Position numbers and translations under genes: made by a program
Part shown: positions 1 to 6,157 of the stretch, piece by piece
Position numbering within the stretch: position 1 is the first letter of the stretch
How the letters are laid out: each line of letters begins with the position of its first letter
Notes under the pieces: generated by a model
The model's database searches: none
What the model was told of the DNA's origin: nothing
Seen by the model: only the letters and a program-made list of their open reading frames with translations
Assembly (NCBI GenBank): GCA_041521345.1
Contig: JBGOHB010000002.1
Length of the DNA: 64,000 nucleotides
Source of the DNA: Virgibacillus_N oceani_A
Lineage (GTDB): Bacteria > Bacillota > Bacilli > Bacillales > Amphibacillaceae
Strand: one strand, 5' to 3'

Positions 1-45
1 TCCTCCTATGTTCCAGATAAAGCAAGAAGTGTCATACTCTTTCAA
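1..45 (-). CDS. 5' end of a small element gene, runs off left edge
   Basis: A TTG codon at 45-43 follows an AGGAGGTGAT ribosome binding site by about 8 bases and overlaps the TGA stop of the next gene upstream, a coupled arrangement repeated through this gene train. The 15 visible codons (MKEYDTSCFIWN...) are open to the window edge. The product is not recognisable from so little. It belongs to the leftward operon of the integrated element. Confidence 0.35.
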   Translation of the reverse strand, partial: MKEYDTSCFIWNIGG

Positions 46-275
46 ATAGCATCACCTCCTGCTACTTTCACCCAATGAAACTTTGCTACCAATTCTGTGT
101 TCAACGGCATCCCCTGTTTGATGTAACAATCCGTGCAGCAGAATAAATCGGTCTGCGGATGATAAGTACCTTCATCCATTCGAACGTATTCAACAGGGCT
201 CATTTCTTCCTGGTTAGCCTGCTGGACATATTCCGGGATCTCGTTTGGTTTTCTTTTGCAAAATGGACAATGCAC
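42..275 (-). CDS. Small zinc-ribbon-like element protein
   Basis: A 77-residue protein with a CPFC pair at residues 3-6 and a CCTDC cluster at about 46-50. The paired cysteines suggest a zinc ribbon. It starts at GTG (275-273) with an excellent AGGAGGTGAT site 9 bases upstream. It lies in the closely spaced leftward gene train of the integrated element, between a 87-aa gene and a gene cut by the window edge. Small cysteine-pair proteins are common among phage and ICE accessory genes, but I cannot assign a function. Confidence 0.6.
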   Translation of the reverse strand: MHCPFCKRKPNEIPEYVQQANQEEMSPVEYVRMDEGTYHPQTDLFCCTDCYIKQGMPLNTELVAKFHWVKVAGGDAI

Positions 276-281
276 TATTTA

Positions 282-545
282 TCACCTCCTAAATCCATCG
301 CTTATAAGGGCGCTCAAGCGAGAAATATCCTTTTGCTTTTTATATTCTTCTTTTGTTAAAATCTCATAGCTAGTTATGCTTTCACTTCTAATACAAGTAA
401 TTCGGCTTTCGGTTTGTACACTTATAAACTCAAAATCTTTAATCATGTTTTGGGTACCAATAGTAATCTGACTTATATTTTTGGGTGTAAAAAGGTGATC
501 AACAATGCTTCGGTTACCGACCCAATATTTGACTACGTACTCCAA
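282..545 (-). CDS. Hypothetical element protein, 87 aa
   Basis: The reading frame is open further upstream, but the start is best placed at TTG 545-543 because AAGGAGGTGAG lies 8 bases before it. That ribosome site overlaps the stop codon of the preceding 33-aa gene, so the two are probably translationally coupled. The product begins MEYVVKYWVGNRS and has no motif I recognise. It has a mixed, mildly basic composition with no membrane segment, so it is probably cytoplasmic. It is part of the leftward operon of the element inserted in comK. Confidence 0.5.
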   Translation of the reverse strand: MEYVVKYWVGNRSIVDHLFTPKNISQITIGTQNMIKDFEFISVQTESRITCIRSESITSYEILTKEEYKKQKDISRLSALISDGFRR

Positions 546-558
546 AAATCTCACCTCC

Positions 559-660
559 TTAAAATATCCACGGCACAATAGCAACAAAGAATAAAAATAT
601 TAAGATCACATAAAACAGCAACTCTTGACCTTCACTTACTTCCTCCGGATCGTCAGCCAT
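559..660 (-). CDS. Tiny single-span membrane protein, 33 aa
   Basis: An ATG at 660-658 opens a 33-codon frame. It encodes an acidic N-terminus (MADDPEEVSEG) followed by one hydrophobic segment of about 20 residues (LLFYVILIFLFFVAIV). Its TAA stop forms part of the strong ribosome site of the next gene. The upstream AAGGTGG is rather far (about 16 bases), so initiation may be weak or coupled. Function unknown. Acidic head plus single span is common for small phage or ICE membrane proteins. Confidence 0.45.
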   Translation of the reverse strand: MADDPEEVSEGQELLFYVILIFLFFVAIVPWIF

Positions 661-683
661 AAAAAATGTAATCATCCACCTTC

Positions 684-923
684 TCAAAAGAAATGCCGCC
701 TTTCGTATTCCATTTTGTTGAATTGATCACGCCGCTGCTTTTTAGCGTTCAATGCCATGAGCGTTTTTAAAGCTGCATTGATTCGAGACAAATGATCTCC
801 ATTATGTGTGAAATCAGCTTTAGCAGCGTCCTCCTGCATCTGCAATGTGACCCTCAAAAGTTGCTCCATCATATCAGCCATCATTTCATGATCTTCTAAC
901 AGATAGTGATCGCTTAAAGCCAT
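684..923 (-). CDS. Hypothetical element protein, 79 aa
   Basis: The gene encodes a 79-residue, mostly helical, highly charged protein (MALSDHYLLEDHEMMAD...) with no recognisable domain. Its ATG directly follows the TGA of the 46-aa gene upstream, and a GAGGAGGTT site lies inside the end of that gene, so translation is probably coupled. It is part of the leftward early gene train of the integrated element. Its role is unknown. Confidence 0.5.
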   Translation of the reverse strand: MALSDHYLLEDHEMMADMMEQLLRVTLQMQEDAAKADFTHNGDHLSRINAALKTLMALNAKKQRRDQFNKMEYERRHFF

Positions 924-1064
924 TCACTTAACCTCCTCAAATTCGACGTTTTCATGTTCAGTTGCAGCATCTAAAATAAGATTCAAAGCATCCTCGCTTA
1001 CGGTTCCGTATTCAATTGTGTATGGACCAAGTTCATCTTCAGTGTGTTTCCAAACTCTATACAT
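924..1064 (-). CDS. Small acidic element protein, 46 aa
   Basis: A 46-codon gene starting at ATG 1064 and ending in TGA 926-924, directly abutting the next start at 923. The product (MYRVWKHTEDELGP...) is acidic, with tyrosine and tryptophan near the N-terminus and a C-terminal helix rich in glutamate. It overlaps the upstream 53-aa gene by 8 bases. The overlap chain, stop to start to stop, supports real genes packed in one operon. No function can be assigned. Confidence 0.5.
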   Translation of the reverse strand: MYRVWKHTEDELGPYTIEYGTVSEDALNLILDAATEHENVEFEEVK

Positions 1065-1218
1065 TCATCTCACCCTCCCTTTCCATTCGACTTAATACTT
1101 CCTCTTCCATTTCGTAATACCAACTTCTTGCACGTCCACCGCCATTAGTAACTAATTCCTGAGCTGCTTGTTTGAAAAGTTTCAGCAAATCCTCATTTGA
1201 TAATTCCTCATTGGTCAT
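1057..1218 (-). CDS. Small element protein, 53 aa
   Basis: The gene starts at ATG 1218, overlapping the stop of the HTH gene (1215-1412) in an ATGA junction, and ends in TAG at 1059-1057 inside the next gene. The product (MTNEELSNEDLLKLFKQ...) is a charged helical protein with a GGGRARSWYYEMEEE segment in the middle. No family recognised. Overlaps on both sides indicate co-translation within the leftward train. Confidence 0.5.
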   Translation of the reverse strand: MTNEELSNEDLLKLFKQAAQELVTNGGGRARSWYYEMEEEVLSRMEREGEMNV

Positions 1219-1412
1219 TTTGTTTCACCTCCAAATAAATCATTCAAATTACTTTGAAATATTTTTGCTAATTTCTGCCCCTCCTTAATCGTAAATTCTT
1301 TTTTACCAGATTCTTTTTCGTGGTAAGTTTGTGGATGAATTCCAAGTTTTTTGGCCACATCTTTTTGGTGTAAACGATTTTCTCGGCGAGCGATGTACAG
1401 TTGATGGTTCAT
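1215..1412 (-). CDS. Xre/Cro-type HTH regulator, 65 aa
   Basis: A 65-residue single-domain HTH_3 protein. The helix-turn-helix covers roughly residues 5-60 (RRENRLHQKDVAKKLGIHPQTYHEKESGKKEFT). It keeps the typical helix 2 / recognition helix spacing and ends after the domain. Such short proteins act as Cro-like or anti-repressor partners in phage and ICE switches. It lies just downstream of a second HTH gene (1430-1618) and its stop overlaps the next gene. The operators at 1648-1891 are likely targets of this or of the neighbouring regulators; this is inference. Confidence 0.75.
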   Translation of the reverse strand: MNHQLYIARRENRLHQKDVAKKLGIHPQTYHEKESGKKEFTIKEGQKLAKIFQSNLNDLFGGETK

Positions 1413-1429
1413 GACGCGTTAACTCCTTT

Positions 1430-1618
1430 TTAAATACCTAGAATTTTTCGGATATGTTTTACATGCTCCTGAGCTTTTGGACCGTTCCTTTTTCCGTTTA
1501 AAATATCTGACAAATAAGGACTGGAAATGTTCAACATTTCAGCTAACTCACTGTGTTTCATTTTCTTTTTATAAAGTTCATTTCTTACTCTGATACTTAA
1601 ATCTTGTGACATGTTCAA
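1430..1618 (-). CDS. Cro-like HTH regulator, first leftward gene
   Basis: A 62-residue HTH protein (NELYKKKMKHSELAEMLNIS, then SPYLSDILNGKRNGPKA), typical of small Cro/Xre repressors. It is the first gene of the leftward operon, opposite the rightward repressor at 1924-2346. The position and size fit a Cro-type antagonist of the lysogeny repressor. The start is ATG 1618 with a GGAGGGTTG site upstream. The transcript leading into it would start near 1820, from the promoter at 1828-1856, leaving an untranslated leader of about 200 bases. Confidence 0.75.
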   Translation of the reverse strand: MNMSQDLSIRVRNELYKKKMKHSELAEMLNISSPYLSDILNGKRNGPKAQEHVKHIRKILGI

Positions 1619-1647
1619 CCCTCCATTTCTATTATTTTATTTAATTT

Positions 1648-1661
1648 GCTATTCAATTAGC
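1648..1661. promoter_or_regulatory. Operator-like palindrome GCTATTCAATTAGC
   Basis: An imperfect dyad, GCTATTCAATTAGC, lies 8 bases upstream of the -35 box of the rightward promoter. A near-identical inverted copy, GCTAATCGAATAGC, occurs at 1806-1819. The recurrence within a control region flanked by three HTH genes suggests a repressor site. Which protein binds it cannot be told from sequence. Confidence 0.45.
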
Positions 1662-1669
1662 GAAAAGTA

Positions 1670-1698
1670 TTGACAAAAATTAAAACTAGATTTAATAT
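1670..1698 (+). promoter_or_regulatory. Rightward sigma-A promoter of the element
   Basis: TTGACA at 1670-1675, 17 bases, then TAATAT at 1693-1698: close to the consensus for the housekeeping sigma factor. The spacer is filled by the near-palindrome ATTAAAACTAGATTTAAT (1679-1696), so a bound repressor would block polymerase directly. It points toward the repressor gene at 1924 with a leader of about 200 bases that crosses the opposing promoter. Confidence 0.6.
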
Positions 1699-1827
1699 AT
1701 AGACATAGCTAAATAAGACTATTAAAAGCCTGATACTGCACATTTCGTATGCTCCCCAGCAAAAAAATGTATTTAGATAGGTCGTATTTTTTATTGTCTT
1801 TTTTCGCTAATCGAATAGCTTACCTAG

Positions 1828-1856
1828 AGTATATTAAAACTAGATTTAAAAGTCAA
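1828..1856 (-). promoter_or_regulatory. Leftward sigma-A promoter of the element
   Basis: On the minus strand, TTGACT (1856-1851), 17 bases, then TATACT (1833-1828). The 18-base site ATTAAAACTAGATTTAAA (1833-1850) fills the spacer, as in the opposing promoter. An exact inverted copy of this site is at 1874-1891. It would drive the leftward genes from 1618 downward. The two promoters face each other, so their transcripts overlap by roughly 120 bases. Confidence 0.55.
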
Positions 1857-1873
1857 CTGTTTATATCAAATTT

Positions 1874-1891
1874 TTTAAATCTAGTTTTAAT
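1874..1891. promoter_or_regulatory. Third operator copy before the repressor gene
   Basis: TTTAAATCTAGTTTTAAT is the exact reverse complement of the site at 1833-1850. It lies 32 bases before the repressor start codon. A repressor bound here could block elongation into its own gene, giving autoregulation (inference). Confidence 0.5.
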
Positions 1892-1923
1892 AAAAGGTTT
1901 GCTAAATGAAAGGAAACCTTGAT

Positions 1924-2346
1924 ATGAATGCTTTTGAACGTTTGAAAAAACTTTGTGATGAACAGAGGATTTCTGTCAATAGCTTAGAGGAAAGGCTGAA
2001 AATTGGTAGAAATTCATTATATTCATGGAAGAAAAATGTTCCAAAAGGAACTAATTTAATTAAAGTAGCTGATTACTTTGATGTATCTACTGATTACTTA
2101 TTAGGTCGCACGGACAAGAAAAGATATTATGATTTAACCGAAAAAGATGAGAAGTCTATTCAGAAAGAATTGGAAGACATGTTACATAATATCGGTGATA
2201 GTGGTTTCGCTGCATCTGATGGAAACACATTAGATGAAATGGATCCGGAAGACAGGGAGTTATTAATTGCCTCTTTAGAACAATCACTACGGATTGCTAA
2301 AAGAGTAGCAAAACAAAAATTCACCCCTAAAAAATATAGAAACTAG
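1924..2346 (+). CDS. Element repressor, N-terminal HTH (CI-like)
   Basis: A 140-residue protein with an N-terminal Xre-type HTH (NAFERLKKLCDEQRISVNSL, then LKIGRNSLYSWKK) and the motif VADYFDVSTDYLLGRTD that closes many Gram-positive phage repressor HTH domains. The C-terminal part is acidic and helical, with no LexA-like peptidase. I place the start at ATG 1924, 6 codons inside the longest frame, because AAAGGA lies at the right distance and homologues begin MNxFERxK. It sits directly before an ImmA/IrrE-type peptidase gene, the pairing known from ICEBs1 ImmR/ImmA, where the peptidase cleaves the repressor after DNA damage. A similar job is inferred. Confidence 0.8.
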   Translation: MNAFERLKKLCDEQRISVNSLEERLKIGRNSLYSWKKNVPKGTNLIKVADYFDVSTDYLLGRTDKKRYYDLTEKDEKSIQKELEDMLHNIGDSGFAASDGNTLDEMDPEDRELLIASLEQSLRIAKRVAKQKFTPKKYRN

Positions 2347-2356
2347 GAGTGCTTTA

Positions 2357-2767
2357 ATGGGAATTAAAAAGAAGGTTGGTCAATTAGTTAATAAATATGG
2401 TACAAGCAATCCGTTTGAAATAGCTGAAGCAAAAGGGATTATAGTGAGAATGGTTCCTTTGGGTGGGATATTGGGGTTCTACAGTAAACAGTTTCGTGTG
2501 TCTATCATCCATATTAATGACTCCATACCATATGAAAAGCAATTGTATACATGCGGTCATGAGTTAGGTCATGCTATTCTTCATCCGGATGCTAACACAC
2601 CATTTTTAAAATCGTATACATATTACTCCACTGACAAAATGGAGCAAGAGGCTAACACGTTTGCAATGGAACTTTTATTTCTTCAGGGAGGTGATGAAAT
2701 TGTAACAGTCAATGAAGCTGTAGAACATTATGGCATTCCAGAACAACTGCTCAGTAAATTTTTTTAA
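2357..2767 (+). CDS. ImmA/IrrE-family metallopeptidase (anti-repressor)
   Basis: A 136-residue COG2856 protein with the zinc-binding motif HELGH at residues 68-72, preceded by the typical block in which the chain folds around NDSIPYEKQLYTCGHE. Members such as ICEBs1 ImmA cut the cognate HTH repressor and induce the element. The gene begins 10 bases after the repressor stop, with an AGGAGTGC ribosome site, so the two form an operon. An acidic residue downstream (EQEANTFAMELL) fits the third zinc ligand seen in the family. Function is inferred from family and context. Confidence 0.85.
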   Translation: MGIKKKVGQLVNKYGTSNPFEIAEAKGIIVRMVPLGGILGFYSKQFRVSIIHINDSIPYEKQLYTCGHELGHAILHPDANTPFLKSYTYYSTDKMEQEANTFAMELLFLQGGDEIVTVNEAVEHYGIPEQLLSKFF

Positions 2768-2807
2768 CCTTTTAACAGAACAAATATTCTATATTGGAGG
2801 TAAAAAA

Positions 2808-3899
2808 GTGGCTATCTACAAAGATAAAAAGCGTGACACGTGGTACATTTCCGTTTATATAGGAGATGGGGGGAAAAGAAAGCGAATAGTAAGACGTGGG
2901 TTTAAAACGAGACCTGAAGCAAAGAAAGCAGAGGCCGAAATAATATTTAATGCAGAAATGTACAATTCGGATAATCCTTTGTTTACGGATATAGTAGATG
3001 AGTTTATTAATAGCTATGAAAAGCAGCGAAAAGCCACATCGGTCCATAGATTAAAAAAAGAGTGTAGGCTTTATATCAAGCCATTTTTTGAAGGAAAATA
3101 TATACAAAACATCAAAAAACGCGATATAAAGAAATTCCATGATTTTTTATTAGATAAATTATCTATGACATCGGCTAAAAATGTGCATGGGTATCTTTCA
3201 TCTATTTTAAATTATGCTGTTGAGATGGAGTATTTAAATAGTAATGTGGCTCGTGAAGTAGGAAATATCAGAGGCTCTGACGATAAAGAAATGGATTACT
3301 GGACGCTAGATGAGTTCAAATTATTTTTAACTCATGTAGAAGATAACACATATAAGGCTTTATTTATGACACTTTTTTATAGCGGCATGCGCTTAGGTGA
3401 AGCAATTGCTCTCACGTGGAAGGACGTAGACTTTGATAACAACATCATCCATATTAACAAGACCGCAAATTTAAACAAGATCACCACGCCAAAAACAAAA
3501 ACATCAATAAGGAAAATAAAAATGCCGCAGCATACGATGAACGCAATTGCTACGGTTAAATTAGAAACCAAACCTAAACATGACTATTTTGTATTTGGAG
3601 AATACTGTACGCACAAACCACGTACCACTGTTACTAATTACTTTATAAGGTATATCCGGCGTATTAATAAAAGTGTTAATTTAAAACAAATCCGTGTGCA
3701 TGATTTGCGACACTCTCACGCTTCTTATTTGATCAACAAAGGGTACGACATCCAAATAATTAGTAAACGCCTAGGACACGCTAAAGTGTCCACCACATAT
3801 GATATTTACGCGCATTTATATCCAAACAAAGAAGATGAAGCTATCAAAGATATGGAAGATGATTTTAAGTCTGCTGATGTCATCAAATTTGCTAAATAG
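2808..3899 (+). CDS. int: Tyrosine-recombinase integrase of the element
   Basis: A 363-residue phage/ICE-type integrase. It has an N-terminal arm-binding domain (about 1-50, YKDKKRDTWYISVYIGDGGK), a SAM-like core-binding domain (about 60-150) and a C-terminal catalytic domain. Catalytic residues are visible: Arg in GMRLGEA, His-x-x-Arg in HDLRHSHAS, His in RLGHAKVST and the nucleophile Tyr in TTYDIYAHLY. The start is GTG 2808, with TTGGAGG 7 bases upstream; an in-frame ATG at 2730 lies inside the peptidase gene and has no such site. The gene is complete and ends about 50 bases before the comK fragment, the usual position of an integrase beside its attachment site. Confidence 0.93.
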   Translation: MAIYKDKKRDTWYISVYIGDGGKRKRIVRRGFKTRPEAKKAEAEIIFNAEMYNSDNPLFTDIVDEFINSYEKQRKATSVHRLKKECRLYIKPFFEGKYIQNIKKRDIKKFHDFLLDKLSMTSAKNVHGYLSSILNYAVEMEYLNSNVAREVGNIRGSDDKEMDYWTLDEFKLFLTHVEDNTYKALFMTLFYSGMRLGEAIALTWKDVDFDNNIIHINKTANLNKITTPKTKTSIRKIKMPQHTMNAIATVKLETKPKHDYFVFGEYCTHKPRTTVTNYFIRYIRRINKSVNLKQIRVHDLRHSHASYLINKGYDIQIISKRLGHAKVSTTYDIYAHLYPNKEDEAIKDMEDDFKSADVIKFAK

Positions 3900-3960
3900 T
3901 ATCATATAGTGTATCACGGTTTTTCAAAACACTGTTGTGTCAGGACTCAAGCACTCTCAT
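3900..3960. other. Right attachment junction of the element (attR/attL)
   Basis: The 57 bases after the integrase stop separate it from the last comK codons. On the minus strand the comK frame runs to PT (CCAACA), where a TGA occurs; from there the sequence no longer resembles comK. The core crossover must therefore lie at or near 3955-3962. The matching second copy of the core should be at the far left end of the element, outside this window, so its length cannot be determined here. Confidence 0.6.
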
Positions 3961-4238
3961 GTTGGAAAGAAATACATACCACTCAAGGGATCAATGGCAA
4001 TAGGGGATTTATAATTGATCCTGCTAACACCCCTGGTCCCTTCCTGTCTGCCTTTGAGACTCGCTCCAAAAAATTTACAGGCTTGTTCGATAATCTTGGT
4101 TGGAGGGCTATTAACAATATAATTTGTTTCCTCCTCAAATACTTGTGAGGCTATATTGCCTTTTCCATCCAGTTGCTTGATGATAGCCATTGTTGTGGGA
4201 ATTACTTCCGGAGTTGTATCATAAAAATCGTAAAACAT
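3957..4238 (-). pseudogene. comK: 5' fragment of comK interrupted by the element
   Basis: Ninety-three codons that match the N-terminal half of ComK, the competence transcription factor. The diagnostic block is PPTKIIEQACKFFGASLKGR ... VSRINYKSPIAIDP ... YFFPT, which parallels the B. subtilis segment around PLQIVDRSCRFFGSSYAGRK. B. subtilis ComK is 192 residues; here the frame stops right after FFPT, at the border of the integrated element, so the C-terminal half (including DNA-binding parts) is displaced. The start ATG 4238 has a GAGAGGAATG site 9 bases upstream and a possible ComK box further up, so the fragment may still be transcribed. The element must excise to restore a full gene. Confidence 0.85.
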
Positions 4239-4319
4239 GTAATCATTCCTCTCATTTAAACAATGAAAAGAAAGTAGCTATCTACTAATTTACCAAAATT
4301 TCATAGAAAAAGATAGTAG

Positions 4320-4332
4320 AAAATTAAATTTT
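4320..4332. promoter_or_regulatory. ComK-box half site upstream of comK
   Basis: AAAATTAAATTTT fits the ComK AT-box AAAA-N5-TTTT exactly and lies about 85 bases upstream of the comK start. ComK normally binds two such boxes and activates its own gene. I see only degenerate partners nearby (the AAAAATTTGATAAA segment at 4331-4344 on the minus strand), and the region is AT-rich, so chance occurrence is possible. Confidence 0.3.
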
Positions 4333-4529
4333 ATCAAATTTTTCGGCGAGCTAAGAAAGCATAAGACTTTTTTAGCTGCATAAGGCCATAAGGAGCTACA
4401 GTTTGATCCATTGCAAACCTAAAATTCATGTTATTTTAACTAAGGATTTCACTATTCGGGCTTGTACTTTAAAGCATAAGGGCTTCTAAGAAGATCTTTA
4501 GCAATAAGCCAAGCTTTCTAATATTATTT

Positions 4530-4652
4530 TCATGTTTTCGTTTTCTGCTCCTTATCCCCTTTTGCCCCTTCTGTTTGTTCATGTCCAGCCGAAAAGTCGG
4601 GATTCAACAAAGTAAACGTAGCTAATTCCGGATTATCTTTTTTCTGTTTCAT
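4530..4652 (-). CDS. Small hydrophilic protein, 40 aa
   Basis: An ATG at 4652 preceded by AAAAAGGAGTGTG (strong site, 9 bases) opens 40 codons: MKQKKDNPELATFTLLNPDF, then a lysine/glutamate-rich tail ending EQKTKT. The ribosome site and the codon use support a real gene. The C-terminus looks disordered. I do not recognise the family. It lies upstream of comK in the same orientation, where B. subtilis has small genes of unknown role. Confidence 0.5.
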   Translation of the reverse strand: MKQKKDNPELATFTLLNPDFSAGHEQTEGAKGDKEQKTKT

Positions 4653-4940
4653 TTAAAACACACTCCTTTTTCATAGTCTGGCTGATTGATGAAAAAATCA
4701 TACCTTTGTTCAGCAGATTTTGTATTTGCTTAGCATGATATTACAAAAGCATAATTGAATGTATAAGTTTCTTATACTTGGATGGAGTGAATCTTTGGTT
4801 TATCGTGTGGAGGTGAATAACCTGGGAAATGCAGCCAAGTTGGCTTAAAAGCCATTACCAAGCCCTTATATTATTCTGCAATAAAAAATTGGGGAGCACC
4901 GTCCCCAATATATGTTCAAAGGTAATATATGTTATTTCCG
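4653..4940. other. Intergenic stretch with one hairpin
   Basis: No convincing gene. A short perfect hairpin, TTGGGGA / TCCCCAA, occurs at 4889-4908, just past the C-terminal end of the lcfB remnant. On the minus strand it is followed by an A/T-rich run, so it may be the old terminator of that gene. Confidence 0.4.
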
Positions 4941-5998
4941 TTAATTTGTTACTTTGTCCCTGAGATTTTTTCTGAGTATTTTTCCTGTTGTATTTTTTGG
5001 TAGCCCTTCCAGAAATTCTTTTCTGGAAGGGACTTTCTAGTTTACTAGCTGTTCTTTACAATAGTTTATTAATAGTTCCTCCGTCAATTGCGGATCATCA
5101 GTGACAACAAAGCTTACGACCATTTCCCGGCTTTCTTCATGGGGTTTCCCTATAACTGCTACCTCGCTGACATTCGGATGAGAGTATAGAACTTCTTCTA
5201 TTTCCCTAGGATACATTATAACCTCCAACAAGCATCAAATCTTTTTTCTGTCAACGATATAGAAATATCCCTCATCATCCATGTGTGCCATATCCCCTGT
5301 GTACAGCCATCCATCCCGTATGACATTGCTATTTCTTCCGGTAATTTATAATAACCAAGCATCCGGACAATTAATTCCCCCACTCCACCAGGCTCAATCT
5401 CTTCCCCGAATTCATCGACAACTTTATTCTCCACATTGACGATACTTCTTCCGATAGAACCCAGTTTACGAGGACGGCCAAGCGGATCGAAGCAAGTTAC
5501 CGAAAAAGCTTCGGACAACCCGTAACCTTCCTGGAATTGAACGTTAAAAGTCTGTTCAAAATTCTTTAATAATGCAACCGGCATGGACGCCCCACCGGAA
5601 ATAAATAAACGCATGTCAGATAAAATATCTGTATTCTCTTTTCCGCCTTCCAATAAATAAATTATACATCGTAGGTACACCGGCAAATACAGTCGAATCA
5701 TTTTCTATTGTTAAACGAAATACTTCCTGTGGGGAAAAATTCGGCAGAATGATCACCGTTCCGCTGTTCATTAACGGAGCATTTAATGCTACCGTTAAAC
5801 AGAATACATGGAACATGGGCAACGCTGCAATAACTTTATCTTCTCCACCAATCGTCAAATAATCCGCTACATCCTTTGCATTAGAGTAAAGATTTTTATG
5901 TGACAACATCGCACCTTTTGGCTTCCCCGTCGTTCCTGAAGTATACAGAATAAGCGCTAAATCGGTCCTTCAAAGTTGGTGCTGCCTTCCTGAATCAA
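4941..5998 (-). pseudogene. lcfB: Decayed long-chain acyl-CoA ligase (lcfB remnant)
   Basis: Pieces of one AMP-forming fatty acyl-CoA ligase lie in order but in different frames. They are: LILYTSGTTGKPKGA then MLSHKNL (about 5880-5970); PMFHVFC and GVPTMYNL (5650-5840); GGASMPVALL and EGYGLSEAFSVTC (5440-5620); GELIVR (5370); the hinge VGG-like region through YPREIEEVLYSHPNVSEVAV (5100-5225); and the conserved end LPKNTTGKILRKNLRDKV (4941-5010). At least four frameshifts or stops interrupt it, and the first 140 or so residues of the family are missing upstream of 5998. It cannot yield an active enzyme. In B. subtilis lcfB lies in this same neighbourhood (near lplJ/yhfI), so this is a lost native gene rather than an import. 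Confidence 0.85.
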
Positions 5999-6071
5999 GA
6001 AGAGATATTCAAGCCTAGCAGGAATGTTCTCTAGGCGAGAAGTTGGGGATTACGGGGGAGGAAGACATTTA

Positions 6072-6096
6072 GAGGAGATTTTATCCAAATCTCCTC
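6072..6096. terminator. Hairpin between lcfB remnant and dehydrogenase gene
   Basis: GAGGAGATTT / AAATCTCCTC with a 5-base loop lies about 60 bases after the acyl-CoA dehydrogenase stop on the minus strand. It is not followed by a strong T run, so termination is likely but not certain. Confidence 0.4.
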
Positions 6097-6157
6097 AAGG
6101 ATCCAGTGCTAGTTGAACTTTAAAAGACAGCCACCTGCAAAGAGTTATCTTAATAAC

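Noticed and set aside
3909..4148. 79-codon plus-strand frame after the integrase
   Set aside because: It is antisense to the comK fragment, which has clear homology, and lacks a ribosome site.
4501..4900. Second attachment site copy near the small gene upstream of comK
   Set aside because: No repeat of the junction sequence CCAACATGAGAG is seen here; the partner site should be at the far left end.
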